A stretch of DNA of 64,000 nucleotides from Zasmidium citrigriseum (taxonomy: Eukaryota > Ascomycota > Dothideomycetes > Mycosphaerellales > Mycosphaerellaceae), in contig NHNW01000006.1 in assembly GCA_002786025.1 (NCBI GenBank), positions 620,001-684,000 on the forward strand, read 5' to 3'. The notes under the pieces are model-generated. The model made no database searches. It saw only the letters and a program-made list of their open reading frames with translations, and had not been told where the DNA came from. The translations under genes were made by a program, and so were the position numbers. This document shows positions 22,666 to 32,579 of the stretch, piece by piece (the first letter of the stretch is position 1; every line of letters starts with the position of its first letter).

Positions 22666-23966
22666 CTGTGTGCTGGCTTTCGCGTGGAAGTTGAGACGCG
22701 AAGAACGGTAGGAGAGTGTGCAGTATGGACGACCATACGCGCAGGTGAGGATGAATCAGGGGTCGGGAAAAAGTGTCTCCGGGATGTGGAAAGCAACTTC
22801 ACCTCACCTCTCACCTGTTCACACTTGCACTTTCACATGAAACTCAACGCATTGATTTTCATCAAGCCCCTGCAATTACAGGGCTCGCTCCATTCGATAA
22901 CCTACTCGAGCGTCCGGATCGTGCCTCCTGTGCCGATAGCCGATGGCATCTGTTACGCTGAATACAAGATGGACCGAAAGATGGCTGCAACGAGTCACTT
23001 GCAGCGACCAAAACGCATCTGATAGTCAGAACAGTGGTGTTTGGCTGGCTTGATTGTGAAGTCAGAAGTCACCAAATGTGTGTAGAAGAGCTGTCAAAAG
23101 ATGGCCTCGGCTTACTATCGTTAGGACGAAAACGCCAATGTAAGGTCAGCATACCGCCATGTACTGAAACACTGTGCTAATGCTGAAGTGCAGCTGGAGT
23201 GTAGCTCACTTCCCGAGAAGACTACGTATCTGCACATCGCCCAAGATGAAACCCCGCCGAAAGACTCGAAAATCGCAATAAGAAGACACCCGCCGAGGAT
23301 CGAACTGCGTCCCATACGCAGCGCACCGCCCATCACCACCCGCAAGCCCCGCGCATCACCCCGATCACCCTCCCAACTCCAACTCCCGAAGTCCCACCGG
23401 CTCGCAGCAACAACCTATAAAGTTCAAATCAACGCAGCCAATCCCAACGAATTGCCTGCACAGAGGTTTCCACACAGTTTCGCTCGGTTAGCGCAGTGGT
23501 TAAAGAGTAGGGTTCGTAGTGAGACAACACATTGCGGGTGATGTTCGATACTTTGATTTCCCTACAATCGTTTGATTCGGTTCAACGATTAGTAGGTCTG
23601 TCTCGGTACTTCGGTTCGAACCTTGGTCACCTCTAAACGCTTTGGTGTTTCTCCGCCTCGCGCGCGATTTGGTTCGTGTCGTGAGGTTCTCTTTTTGTCG
23701 TTCTTTCCTACTTTTTGAGCTTAATTGAGGGTGCTTGTTTTGCGCTCGTCAAATGTTAGGTAGTTGGTTAGTGGGGGGTCTTTTCCCTGCTTTTTTGTTT
23801 GAGACGTGGAAACATGGAAATTGGAAAGATATGTTTCATGCGAAAGCTTTTTTGAAGTACGAAATACGCTGACTGACCTACTTGCAGAATGTTCCTCCTG
23901 CAGATGCCCTCCTCACAATCTGATCCCACTCTACTGCACCAACCGCTCCATCGATCCATCCGCGGG
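22666..23966. other. 1.3-kb region without a supported gene
   Basis: It contains the promoter of the leftward Nudix gene. Around 23485 there is a box-A-like string (TTAGCGCAGTGGTTA) and at 23611 a box-B-like string (GGTTCGAACCT), but no tRNA cloverleaf can be folded between them. T-rich DNA follows at 23680-23830. No protein-coding frame is convincing. Confidence 0.35.
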
Positions 23967-24404
23967 TTAGGGAAAGAACCGACTCCGCTTTGGCTTCCAC
24001 AAGCTCGCCGGGGCCAGAAATGGACTGGTATCACCGGCGACGTAGCCCAGACCTGGGCCGAAGGTGACCTCGCTGCAAAGCGTGGCACTGCTGGTCGCTG
24101 GTGATGGTGGGTCACAGCCGACCGACTCACCCTTTGGGCCGACGGGCTCATCTATGGAAGAGCTCCGCTTGCGACCCCAGTTCACTTCCGTGGCAGCCAT
24201 GCGAGACCGGAAGGCGGCTTGCTCTGCGGCTCTGGTATCTGCTTCGGCATGGTAGTGGATGATGTCAATCAGATCGGCTTTCTGGCGGAAGACGGTCTCG
24301 AGTTGCTGCAGGGTAGTGGTGGGGTCTGCCGCCATAGCCAGCTCTTGAGCGCGAGCGCTCGAGTAGAGCTGCGTGGCTCGGATGAAGTGTTGGAGGTGGT
24401 TCAT
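23967..24404 (-). CDS. Small hypothetical protein
   Basis: An ATG-initiated 145-codon frame. The N-terminal ~75 residues look helical and mixed-charge (FIRATQLYSSARAQELAMAA and TTTLQQLETVFRQKADLIDI), followed by a Ser/Pro-rich C-terminal part ending WKPKRSRFFP. It could be a small soluble helical protein with a disordered tail. A (CAC)n-type repeat lies immediately upstream on the coding strand (about 24423..24440), probably 5' UTR. No family is recognised and no intron is needed. Confidence 0.45.
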   Translation of the reverse strand: MNHLQHFIRATQLYSSARAQELAMAADPTTTLQQLETVFRQKADLIDIIHYHAEADTRAAEQAAFRSRMAATEVNWGRKRSSSIDEPVGPKGESVGCDPPSPATSSATLCSEVTFGPGLGYVAGDTSPFLAPASLWKPKRSRFFP

Positions 24405-25399
24405 CGCGAACCTGGTTGGTGCTTGTGGTGGTGGTGGTGGTTGCTTTGGGAAGTCTTCACAGTCCTGCTGTGAGAAGCGGGTTCGAAGAGTCTTGGTCTT
24501 CGAAGTGTTCGGTCAGGTTTTTGCAAGTTGCATGACCTTCGAAACCCAGTCGATACGTCCTGCGTATATACTGTTCCCAAGTCAGTCAAACAATCTCATT
24601 CAAGTCAGACTTTTCGAGGCTGCTCACAGTGTCATGTTCCGCTCAAGCCCATTGAGACGATTCTTTGTTGCGGTTTCTTTGTAGCCATTGGACAAGGCAT
24701 TGTAATGGAGTGCGATGTGTATAGAAGTTCAATGTGGTCGACTGCTGTCTACACCAGGCAGGATACATTGCTTGCTGCTATATAATGGCTTCCTGAAGGA
24801 CATGGGCAAAACAGTAGCATTTTGTCTCGGGGGATCATTGTGGTTGATGATGAGACATGATGTCTCCAACATCTTGAGATACAATGTCTTTCGATGTGTG
24901 TTCTTTGTCACCGAGCGACCTGTCTCTGGCCAAGATCCGCAGCACCCTCGATCAAAGAAAACAACTACCACACGAGGTCTCAAACAAGAGGCCTCGCAAG
25001 CCTAGATGGACCTCAACAAACCCATTACGCAACCCCCGGACCCTCTCGCCCGCTCCACCCATCGGTCGACAGCCTGATCCCCATCGAGCCACCGAGCGTC
25101 CCAAAGAGGAAATATCAGCGCGCAATATCAATCAGCAACCGATCGAAAGTCACCCTTCATTCGGACATGCCGTAGCAACAAATGAGACTTGCACAAAACT
25201 TGCTCGTGGGTACAGGTCAAGGTTTGCATGGGATGGAGGTCATTATGGTGGTTGCCACGATGTTGGATCCTTGGTGAAGTTTGACGGTTTGAATAAATGT
25301 TGTGTGCGAGCCAGTAGGTGTACTCTGTCAATGCGCACCATTATCTGATTGTACGACATCCTCGTGTTGCCTTGTTATTTGTTGTTGTTTGAAAGCACC
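24405..25399. promoter_or_regulatory. Divergent intergenic region
   Basis: About 1 kb between the small leftward gene and the rightward MFS transporter. It begins with a GGT-repeat run. The short open frames here show no family features. Confidence 0.35.
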
Positions 25400-27332
25400 A
25401 TGGCCGAGATGCCAGGGTCGCGAGCGAGGCCGTCCCACATCTCAACGATCCTGCGATGGCATGAACCCGGGACATCCAAGGCAGAAAAGAGATTGATACT
25501 CAAGCTCGACCTGTGCATTCTATGTTATACTTGTCTGGTACGCTCATCACTCACCCGTACAAACCTTTGCCTTGACTGACGTATTGCAGTCCTTCTTCAT
25601 CAAATACCTCGAACAAACCAGTGTCACCAACGCCTATGTCAGCGGCATGCAAGAGGACTTACATCTACGTACGAACTCCCTCCCTTCATAACGGCGACGA
25701 ATTGTAAGAGCTGACGTAGTGAATGAGATAGACGGGAAAGAACTCAACTGGCTCACAACTTACTACAACATCGGCATCATCATCGGGGCACCGCTTGCGA
25801 CTCCGGTGCTCACGGTCATATCCCCTGCGTATTGGTTGCCGTGCTGCACGCTGCTGAATTCGCTGTTTGTGCTCTTCATGTATAAAGCGCAGAATGTGAC
25901 GACGCTGTACGGATTGCGGTATGCTTGGCGCTCCACTCGCTGCTGAAGGAAGAAAGACTGACCGGGATGCAGGTTCGCGGCAGGCCTCTTTGCGAGCTCG
26001 ATCATGCCTGGATCATATTATTTGGTACGTGGTCGATCATTTATGTTCTGAAGCGGAAGCGTATGTGCTAACTGGACTTTGGCAGATCGGCAGTTGGTAC
26101 CGCAGGTCAGAGATCCATCGACGTTCTGCGATCTTCACCGCATCGTCGTATGCTGGGAGCATGTTCTCCGGCTACATCCAGGCGGGACTGTATGCTCATA
26201 CTTCATGGCCATCCCACAAGCAGGCTGACAGAAAAACGTAGCCACCAGTCGATGAACGGTGTCGACGGACTTGCTGCCTGGCGATGGTTGTTCATCTTCA
26301 ACGCAATCCTAGGCCTACCTGTCGCTCTGATCGGCTTTTGCTTCTGTCCAAGTAAGGTTGACCTAGCTAGATGCTGGAACAGACTCGTGGCTCGTACTGA
26401 TAGAGCGACTAGATGAGCCGTGGGCGAAGAAACCTTGGTGGATGACCGAGAATGAACGAACGATCAGCGAGATGCGACTTGACGAGGAAGGCCGCCACTC
26501 GACCGGTGGATTCGATCTCTCAGTATTCAAGCGCATCCTGTGCTCATGGCAGTTCTACTGCTTTCCGATCGCCTATGGGTGAATTTACTCCTTCCGATAC
26601 TAGTCTTGAGTCATGCTCACGACTCTTCCCAGCATGAAAGAACTCACCTGCGGCACCGAAATGTCTCGCTGGATGACCCTCTACCTCCGCTCGCTGAAAT
26701 CGTTCTCCAATACCCAAATCAACGCCATACCGACCTCCGTCAGCTGCGCCGAGATCTTGTTCACCATCATCGCCAGTGTAATAGCAGATTGGTCTCGCCG
26801 CCCAGGTCTGGTCATAATAGGCTTTGGCATATTCCAAGTCTATGGGTATGCAGTGTTTGCGGCGTGGCCGGGACATGACCGAGCGTGGCTGATGTCGACC
26901 TACATCATTGCAGGTAGTGGGTACAGCACGATTGGTCCAATATTGAATGGATGGGCCAACAGCTCGTGTGGAGGCGATAGGCAGTTGAGAGCTGTGACCA
27001 CGGCCATGATCACTACAATGGGATAGTAAGTGGAATACATCTGCATCTGAGAGCGAAGTGCTGACGATGGCGATAGTGTCTGCGAGACTCTGGCTCAGCA
27101 GTTCTTCTTTCCAGTGGACGATGCGCCTGCCTTTAAGCCGACTCGCGGCTATGCATGGGGTGTGGCTTGGACTGTTGCATCGATCTTGTTCGCGTCAGTT
27201 GCTATACCAGCTTGCAGGCGAGGTTTCGGAGTCGGATGCGCGGCGAAGAATCAATGCGAGTCGGATCAGGAAGACAATCCAGAAGAGAGTCCGGAGTCCA
27301 GTCAAGAAGTGCCCAAACCAAGCAGGTCATAG
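25400..27332 (+). CDS. MFS transporter, anion:cation symporter (ACS) family
   Basis: Nine exons: 25400..25537, 25590..25668, 25720..25918, 25973..26024, 26086..26189, 26242..26351, 26404..26578, 26633..27025 and 27077..27332. The phases close to give 501 residues. The fungal ACS signature FIKYLEQTSVTNAYVSGMQEDL in the first membrane segment and loop, then NEIDGKELNWLTTYYNIGII, GSWYRRSEIHRRSAIF, GVDGLAAWRWLFIFNAILG and KKPWWMTENER, are typical of pantothenate (Liz1/Fen2), vitamin H, allantoate and nicotinate transporters. It should have 12 spans in the plasma membrane and import an organic anion. The substrate cannot be fixed from sequence. The exon 6/7 junction was chosen so that the intron is 52 nt; a 31-nt alternative also restores frame but is implausibly short. 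The C-terminal tail is Glu/Ser/Pro-rich. Confidence 0.88.
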
Positions 27333-28271
27333 AGGAGCACGCATTCCGCCGGGATGCCTTCTCAACCGAAGCTCGGCGTATCTCTCTGTACTTAGATACA
27401 GCCAAGTCTAAAGTCTTCTTCATATTTCCCTCGTTATCTCTGTTCTGTCGCCGAAGTGGGGAACCCTGTCGGTATTCTTGACGTGCTGGCATTCGTTGCA
27501 CAACGGCAAGGCAGCTCGGTCAAGCTGAGTGGACAGAGAGCATTTCGAATGTCGACGGATGTTTGACGAACCGCGCTAGTGATGTCAAGTCCGTCCACGT
27601 GATGGCGAGACCCACATAGGTTGGTGAATGTCAACGAGATGCCTGTCGAAAGGGTCCACGCAGGGTCCTATTCAGCAGGGCAGCGAAAGGCAAACGAAGT
27701 CTTCATTGTGTGTTGTACAGCTGGCCATGTCGTTGTGCTTATCTTGCGTTGTCGAGTCCATGCTGTCAGCGACGAATGTTGAAGTAGTCGTCGCTGCTTA
27801 GGGTATTCAGGGGTTGGCGTAGAAAATGTATCGTTGGTGAATGGCACAGATCCATCGGTTGCTCACATGACCGGCCATGTCTTGAAGTACCTGTTCACTG
27901 GCCAGGATGATGGACCGATGATCCTTGAGGGCAACAGAGTACGGACGGGCCTGCCGCTGTCGAAGTGGTTGTCGACTGCCCCTGTCATCCGCCGCGGGTT
28001 GAAAGAGCAGACGGTCCTCGGAGGCAAACGAACAACTGTGATTCCATACACATAGCAGCATAACAAGAACACATCGAACATGTTACCGCGTCAATACTAC
28101 TGCAGCGATTCAGACAAGAGAAGAGCGCGGAGCGGGAGGCAGCGGACAAGTGTAGCTCGGAGCTGGCCGGTGCTCGCTTCCGCTGATTTCGAGGTCACGG
28201 GTCAGTCCAACTCTTCCACAACCAACACATTCCGCTACTCACACCACTCTCCAGTCCTCACATCAGTCTCC
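27333..28271. other. Intergenic region
   Basis: About 940 bp. An in-frame ATG at 28080 would extend the next gene by 64 residues, but that extension is Arg/Ser-rich and unlike the family. Nothing else is recognised. Confidence 0.35.
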
Positions 28272-28685
28272 ATGGACGCCCGCATCGACCGCGACGCTCA
28301 CCTCAAAGCCCTCAAATCCCAAACCCGCCTGCCAACGCAGACGTGGTACGAATGGTTCTGGGGCATCAAAAAGTCCGTTCCCGCGCGGGCCACCGATGCC
28401 GCGACTTCAGAAGCCCTGCGCAATGCTTTCACGCAAATGCTGGACCAAGTCGAGCCCCCGGATGTCTTCAAGCCGTCTGAGGTCGCGCAGCAGTTGAGCA
28501 AGAAGGAGCTGGAGGCTTTGGGCTATGAGAAGTGGGAGGAGGCTTTGCCGGGCGTGTATGAGCTGGGCTGGGAGCTGCGCGAATTTGGCGATTTGGATAT
28601 CTTGCGGAAGGGAAAGGTGCTGGGCGAGGATGTTGAGTTGAAGGATATTGATGGGCCTGTGAGATTCAGGAGAAAGGTGTGGTGA
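28272..28685 (+). CDS. DUF3253-like small protein
   Basis: A single exon of 137 residues. The central segment resembles the DUF3253 winged-helix-like domain: EALRNAFTQMLDQV, then FKPSEVAQQLSKKELEALGY, the Trp in EKWEEALPGVYELGWELREFG, and a C-terminal ILRKGKVLGEDVELKDIDGP followed by a basic VRFRRK. In this family the CPSEVA-like motif, a helix, and a small wing ending in GP-x-R occur in this order. Here the Cys of the motif is replaced (FKPSEVA). The biochemical role of the family is unknown. The ATG at 28272 sits in a good context (TCTCCATGG) and gives the usual compact length. Confidence 0.7.
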   Translation: MDARIDRDAHLKALKSQTRLPTQTWYEWFWGIKKSVPARATDAATSEALRNAFTQMLDQVEPPDVFKPSEVAQQLSKKELEALGYEKWEEALPGVYELGWELREFGDLDILRKGKVLGEDVELKDIDGPVRFRRKVW

Positions 28686-29491
28686 GCTATGGGAGAGGCT
28701 TGCAAGATTGAACATCGGCAAGTTGAGTACGGCGCTTCTGGATGATTTGGATGATACCACAACATATTGCGTACTGGTCTTCGATACCTGCCTCTTCGCG
28801 AGGCAAACAATGACGCAGTTCTTCTCGTCTTATCAATGGGCGCTATACGACACTCGCTTCGGACATGCTTGGTCTTGTATGGGAACCGCGGCCTCCGCAG
28901 CAGTCTACCAGCTTGGCATCACATCGTACCACCAAGGGGAAGCAAGACTTTGAGGAATCTGGCAAGCTTTCGAGCTTGGCTCACCTATCTGTTGCAATAA
29001 CGACACCACACGTGCCAGTATTGATTGATCTGCGCCGGGATCATTCGGCTTCGAGCACAGCAGCCGACTCCACTCCTTTTAAGCCTTCACTGCACAACCT
29101 GCAGCTACGGAGAAATATCACAATCGATCCACCCATCTCGGTAGACCATCAAGTCCTATCTGATAATGTACGCAGATACGCTACCTCGGCCTTCCACTTC
29201 GAGGTCAAACACTCGCTCTATTCATCCACACACGGCAACGACTCCGCTCCTGCTTCAAAGCCCACAGCCAAGCGAGATTGAGCGCCCCAGTTGGTCCGTC
29301 TCAGATTGATATGCTCAAGCAACACCACAACCGCTTCTTCAAACACCCAAACGGACGGCGTCAAACACGTGTGGCTCGTGTAGCCGACAAAAAGCTATAT
29401 CAATGTAGTCCCTCTGCAAATGGTAGGCATCGCAACCCACTTCTCTTCTTTACTCCCTCCTACCTGTCCAAGTGACAGCCAGTCATTCGCT
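28686..29491. promoter_or_regulatory. Upstream region of pectin lyase gene
   Basis: About 800 bp. Near the right end there is a TATA-like string (AAAGCTATATCAATG, ~29391) and a CT-rich tract (~29445..29470) just before the pectin lyase ATG, a common layout for highly expressed fungal genes. The remainder shows no gene. Confidence 0.35.
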
Positions 29492-30794
29492 ATGTACACC
29501 TCTTCGGCTCTCACTCTGGCGCTGGCCGCCATCACGCCTGCTCTGGCTCAACAAGTCTCCGGCGAGGCTCCAGGCTTTGCATCTGGCACGACTGGTGGTG
29601 CTGGTGGTGAAACAGTCACCCCAACCACCACCGACGAGCTGGTCTCGTACTTGGGTTCCTCAGACCCCTTGACCATTGTTCTCAACCAGGAATTCGACTT
29701 CACTGGCACCGAGGGCACCACCACCGAGACTGGCTGCGCTCCCTGGGGAACAGCCACCGGCTGCCAACTCGCCATCAACGCCAACGACTGGTGCGGCAAC
29801 TACGAGTCTGGTGCCGGCGCCGTCGAGGTCACCTACGACAACGCCGGCACGACTCCCATCGACGTCGCCTCCGACAAATCGATCATCGGCGTGGGCGACT
29901 CGGCTGTCATCCGTGGCAAAGGTCTCCGCTTCGCCAACGACGCCAGCAATATCATCCTCCAAAACGTCCACATCACCGAGCTCAACCCCCAATACGTCTG
30001 GGGCGGCGACGCAATCACCCTCGACGGCTCCTCCAACATCTGGATCGACCACGTTAAGGTAAACCAATCATCTTCCCAGTCCATACCATTCTTCCTCCCA
30101 TACTGACCGATAATAACAGACCTCCCTAATCGGCCGCCAACACATAGTCTCCGGTTACGAAACCAACACCGCCATCAGCATAACCAACACGGAAATCGAC
30201 GGCGAGACCTCCTGGTCCGCCTCCTGCGACGGAAACCACTACTGGGCCCTCTACTTCATCGGCGAAGGCGACCAGATAACCTTCAAAAACAACTATATCC
30301 ACCATACATCTGGCCGTTCGCCTAAGGTAGGCGGTGGAGCCCTCCTCCACGCAGTCAACAATTACTGGGCTGATAACCCCGGTCACGCGTTTGAGGGCGA
30401 GGATGCCTACGTCCTGGTCGAAGGATCGACTTTCGATAATGTTGAGACGCCGGAGACGGATTTTACGGCGAGTCTTTATGCTCCTACGTCGAATGACAGC
30501 TCGTGTGAGAGTGCGCTTGGCAGGGCTTGTGCGGCGAATACGTTTACCAGCTCCGGGACTTTGGATGGGACTGCGTCTAGTGTGCTGAGCCAGTTCAGCG
30601 GACTCACGATTGCGGATGCGGATGCCGATGCGAGCAGTGTGCCAAACAATGCGGGTGTTGGCAAGATCTCGTCGAGCAAGAAGGCGAAGAAGACGAGGAG
30701 GGAGGTTAGGGCTGAGAAGAAGAGGGCGAGGGCTATGCATCAGCCTAGGAGGCTTTGGGCGGGTGCGGAGGAGGATGATGTTATTGCCGTTTGA
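29492..30794 (+). CDS. Secreted pectin lyase (polysaccharide lyase family 1)
   Basis: Exons 29492..30058 and 30120..30794 with a 61-nt intron (phase 0) encode 413 residues. A signal peptide is evident (MYTSSALTLALAAITPALAQ). The mature protein follows fungal pectin lyases closely: GFASGTTGGAG, PTTTDELVSYLGS, GTEGTTTETGCAPWGTATGC, LAINANDWCGNY, DKSIIGVGDSAVIRGKGLR, YVWGGDAITLDGSSNIWIDH, SLIGRQHIVSGYE, SCDGNHYWALYFIGE and YIHHTSGRSPKVGGG. The enzyme cleaves methyl-esterified pectin by beta-elimination outside the cell. The last ~45 residues are unusual: a strongly basic stretch (KKAKKTRREVRAEKKRAR) followed by an acidic end, whereas most pectin lyases stop earlier. No premature stop or frameshift is needed. 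Confidence 0.93.
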
Positions 30795-30907
30795 GCCGGC
30801 AAGGAGGAGTAAGCGGTGACGCGGGCTTCTTGTTCAAGTGGATGAAGTTCATAGTCTGTCTTGAGCTGGATACCATTACTTCTTTGTTGGATCGTTATTG
30901 AGAGTGT

Positions 30908-31044
30908 ATGCTGGATCAACAAGAGGCTTTCAATGCCCCTGGCCAGCGCTCTACGGGCGACGTTTTGGCGCCATACAGTCGTTCGCTTCGTGCTTGCCTG
31001 TAGAGCGCTGGCCAGGGTCATTGAAAGCCTCTTGTTGATCTAGC
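30908..31044. repeat. Near-perfect inverted repeat, 50-bp arms, 37-bp loop
   Basis: Left arm 30908..30957 and right arm 30995..31044 are reverse complements over 50 bp with three mismatches. Both contain the core AACAAGAGGCTTTCAATG and GGCCAGCGCTCTAC. The loop is 30958..30994. A transcript would fold into a stem-loop with about 47 paired bases. It lies 113 bp past the pectin lyase stop and ends about 100 bp before the stop of the convergent gene at 31142, so it is probably within one or both 3' UTRs. No target-site duplication is obvious and no transposase is nearby. It could be a small MITE, a hairpin small-RNA source or a 3'-processing element. Confidence 0.9.
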
Positions 31045-31141
31045 ATCACACCAATCCCACGTGAGCACGCTGACGGCAAACGTGGGCGAAGTATGAGCAT
31101 TGGCATGCTTCAAAACGATCGTGTATTGTATGTATTGTATC

Positions 31142-32326
31142 TCACTCCTCATCGCTCTCGTCATCCAGTAAATCCACAACCTCCCTCTTCCCCTCGACCA
31201 TGTCTTTTCCATTCTGCTTCATCTTTGCCTGCTTCGCCACAGTCTCCTGTAACTCCTTCTCCAGCTCAACCTGCTTCAACTTCTCCTGCTGCACTTCTTG
31301 CTGGATCTGTGATTCCACGAGCTGAATCTCCAGTAGCTCGGCCTTGATCCGCACCTCCTTGAGCTGACTCTCCTTCAGATCTGCTTTGATCCTCCCTTCT
31401 TTGAGACTGATCTCCTGTTGGGCTTTTTGAAGCTTCAGGTTAGAAGATTCGGTTCTGCCGACCTCATGTCTTCCTCGCTGGCTCTTCGATGGGGTGAGTA
31501 ATGAGTTGGGTGTCATCGGAAACGCAGACACAGTGGAAGCACCGATAGCCTCTCCACTCAACACCATTCGCTGCACGGTGTTTGGGCTCACCCTCGCAGC
31601 GGCGGAGCTTTGTGTCGGCCCGCGATTATTTCTCGTCGAGAATATGGATGGCATCTCCGGGTAATTGGCTGGCTTCTCGTTCGATCTGGAGCGGGAATCT
31701 CTATCGTGTAGTCGGAACTTGTACTCTCGACGGTTGAACGGTGTTGTGCGAGGTGTCAAGGGGTTGGCGACGACATCTTCCAGACCAGCACTTGATGCCT
31801 TCCTCTTCGACCCAGTCTTCGGCACCTCGCCGTCCTGGAAACTCGGCGTCTTTAGCTCAACCTCATACTCCTCATCCTTCATCAAGTGTTTGTAGAAGTC
31901 TGCAAGATTACACGTTAGCACACGCCCAAACACTCTCTCCTCCATCAAACCCTCCCTCTCCCTCTCCAACAACTTACAATGCACCCTCTCCACCTCCCCA
32001 ACATCCCCCTTCCGCCTCCTCTCCAAAGGCCGATCCCTCCGCATAGCCCCATGGATCGCCTCCATATGGTACAGCAAGTGATCGGTGCTCTTCTCTTTGA
32101 AGCCGCAGACCGGACGTCCGACGCCTTCGAGACGACAGAAGACTTCGCCGGGTTCGACGATGGGGTAGCCGTGGGGGCTGGTCGGGAAGAGGGGTGCGTT
32201 CTTTGGGGGCCGGGGAAGGGAGAGGTAGGCGGCGTAGGCGGGCTGGGAGGGATTAGTTGGTGTGTGGTAGGAGGGGGTGGTGAGGGTACGAACGGATTGT
32301 TCTTTGAGGGTGGTTAGGAAGGCCAT
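31142..32326 (-). CDS. Coiled-coil protein with Zn-finger-like motif and possible SIM
   Basis: The minus frame is open for 394 codons from the ATG at 32326. Inside it lies a strong intron candidate, 31900..31977 (78 nt; GTAAGT donor, GCTAAC branch site, TTGCAG acceptor, phase 1). Because 78 is a multiple of three and the intron has no stop, both spliced (368 residues) and retained forms can be translated. A Cys2His2-like motif is visible near residues 63-92 (VFCRLEG...PVCGF...HLLYHMEAIHG). The middle is Ser/Thr/Pro/Arg-rich. The C-terminal ~100 residues are a Lys/Glu/Gln-rich coiled coil (KEVRIKAELLEIQLVESQIQ). The end, REVVDLLDDESDEE, fits a SUMO-interacting motif: a hydrophobic core followed by acids. 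A nuclear role is inferred. No family is recognised. Confidence 0.7.
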   Translation of the reverse strand: MAFLTTLKEQSVRTLTTPSYHTPTNPSQPAYAAYLSLPRPPKNAPLFPTSPHGYPIVEPGEVFCRLEGVGRPVCGFKEKSTDHLLYHMEAIHGAMRRDRPLERRRKGDVGEVERVHCKLLEREREGLMEERVFGRVLTCNLADFYKHLMKDEEYEVELKTPSFQDGEVPKTGSKRKASSAGLEDVVANPLTPRTTPFNRREYKFRLHDRDSRSRSNEKPANYPEMPSIFSTRNNRGPTQSSAAARVSPNTVQRMVLSGEAIGASTVSAFPMTPNSLLTPSKSQRGRHEVGRTESSNLKLQKAQQEISLKEGRIKADLKESQLKEVRIKAELLEIQLVESQIQQEVQQEKLKQVELEKELQETVAKQAKMKQNGKDMVEGKREVVDLLDDESDEE

Positions 32327-32494
32327 TTTGGTGGATCGTGGGTGATGTTTGTGTCGTGGGGGAAAGGTATCGTTGTCGTGCTGGGTGTTGGTGATCGATC
32401 AATAAGCATCTCAATTGAAGTGAGCTTTTGGAATCTGGGCTTTCACATGCTGCCGATCAGCCGAAGCTGGCAGTTTAGCAGATCTGGGGAAGAA

Positions 32495-32514
32495 GTGAGT
32501 GAGTGAGTGAGTGA
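32495..32514. repeat. (GTGA)5 tetranucleotide microsatellite
   Basis: Five tandem GTGA units in the intergenic DNA between the start of the coiled-coil protein gene and the stop of the methyltransferase gene. Confidence 0.8.
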
Positions 32515-32579
32515 AACATATCAGACTTTAGCGAACTTACCCTATGTCGAAGTCGAGTAAAATGTAGTCCTTCTCCATT

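Noticed and set aside
23484..23640. tRNA gene suggested by box-A-like and box-B-like strings
   Set aside because: The two boxes are ~120 bp apart. The acceptor, D and T stems cannot be paired, and no intron model restores a cloverleaf.
26352..26382. 31-nt intron in the ACS transporter (GTAAGG...GAACAG)
   Set aside because: It restores frame but is below the usual minimum for fungal introns. The 52-nt alternative ending at 26403 fits better.
29660..30067. 135-codon minus-strand frame
   Set aside because: Antisense of the pectin lyase, with Val/Gly/Asp shadow composition and no motifs.
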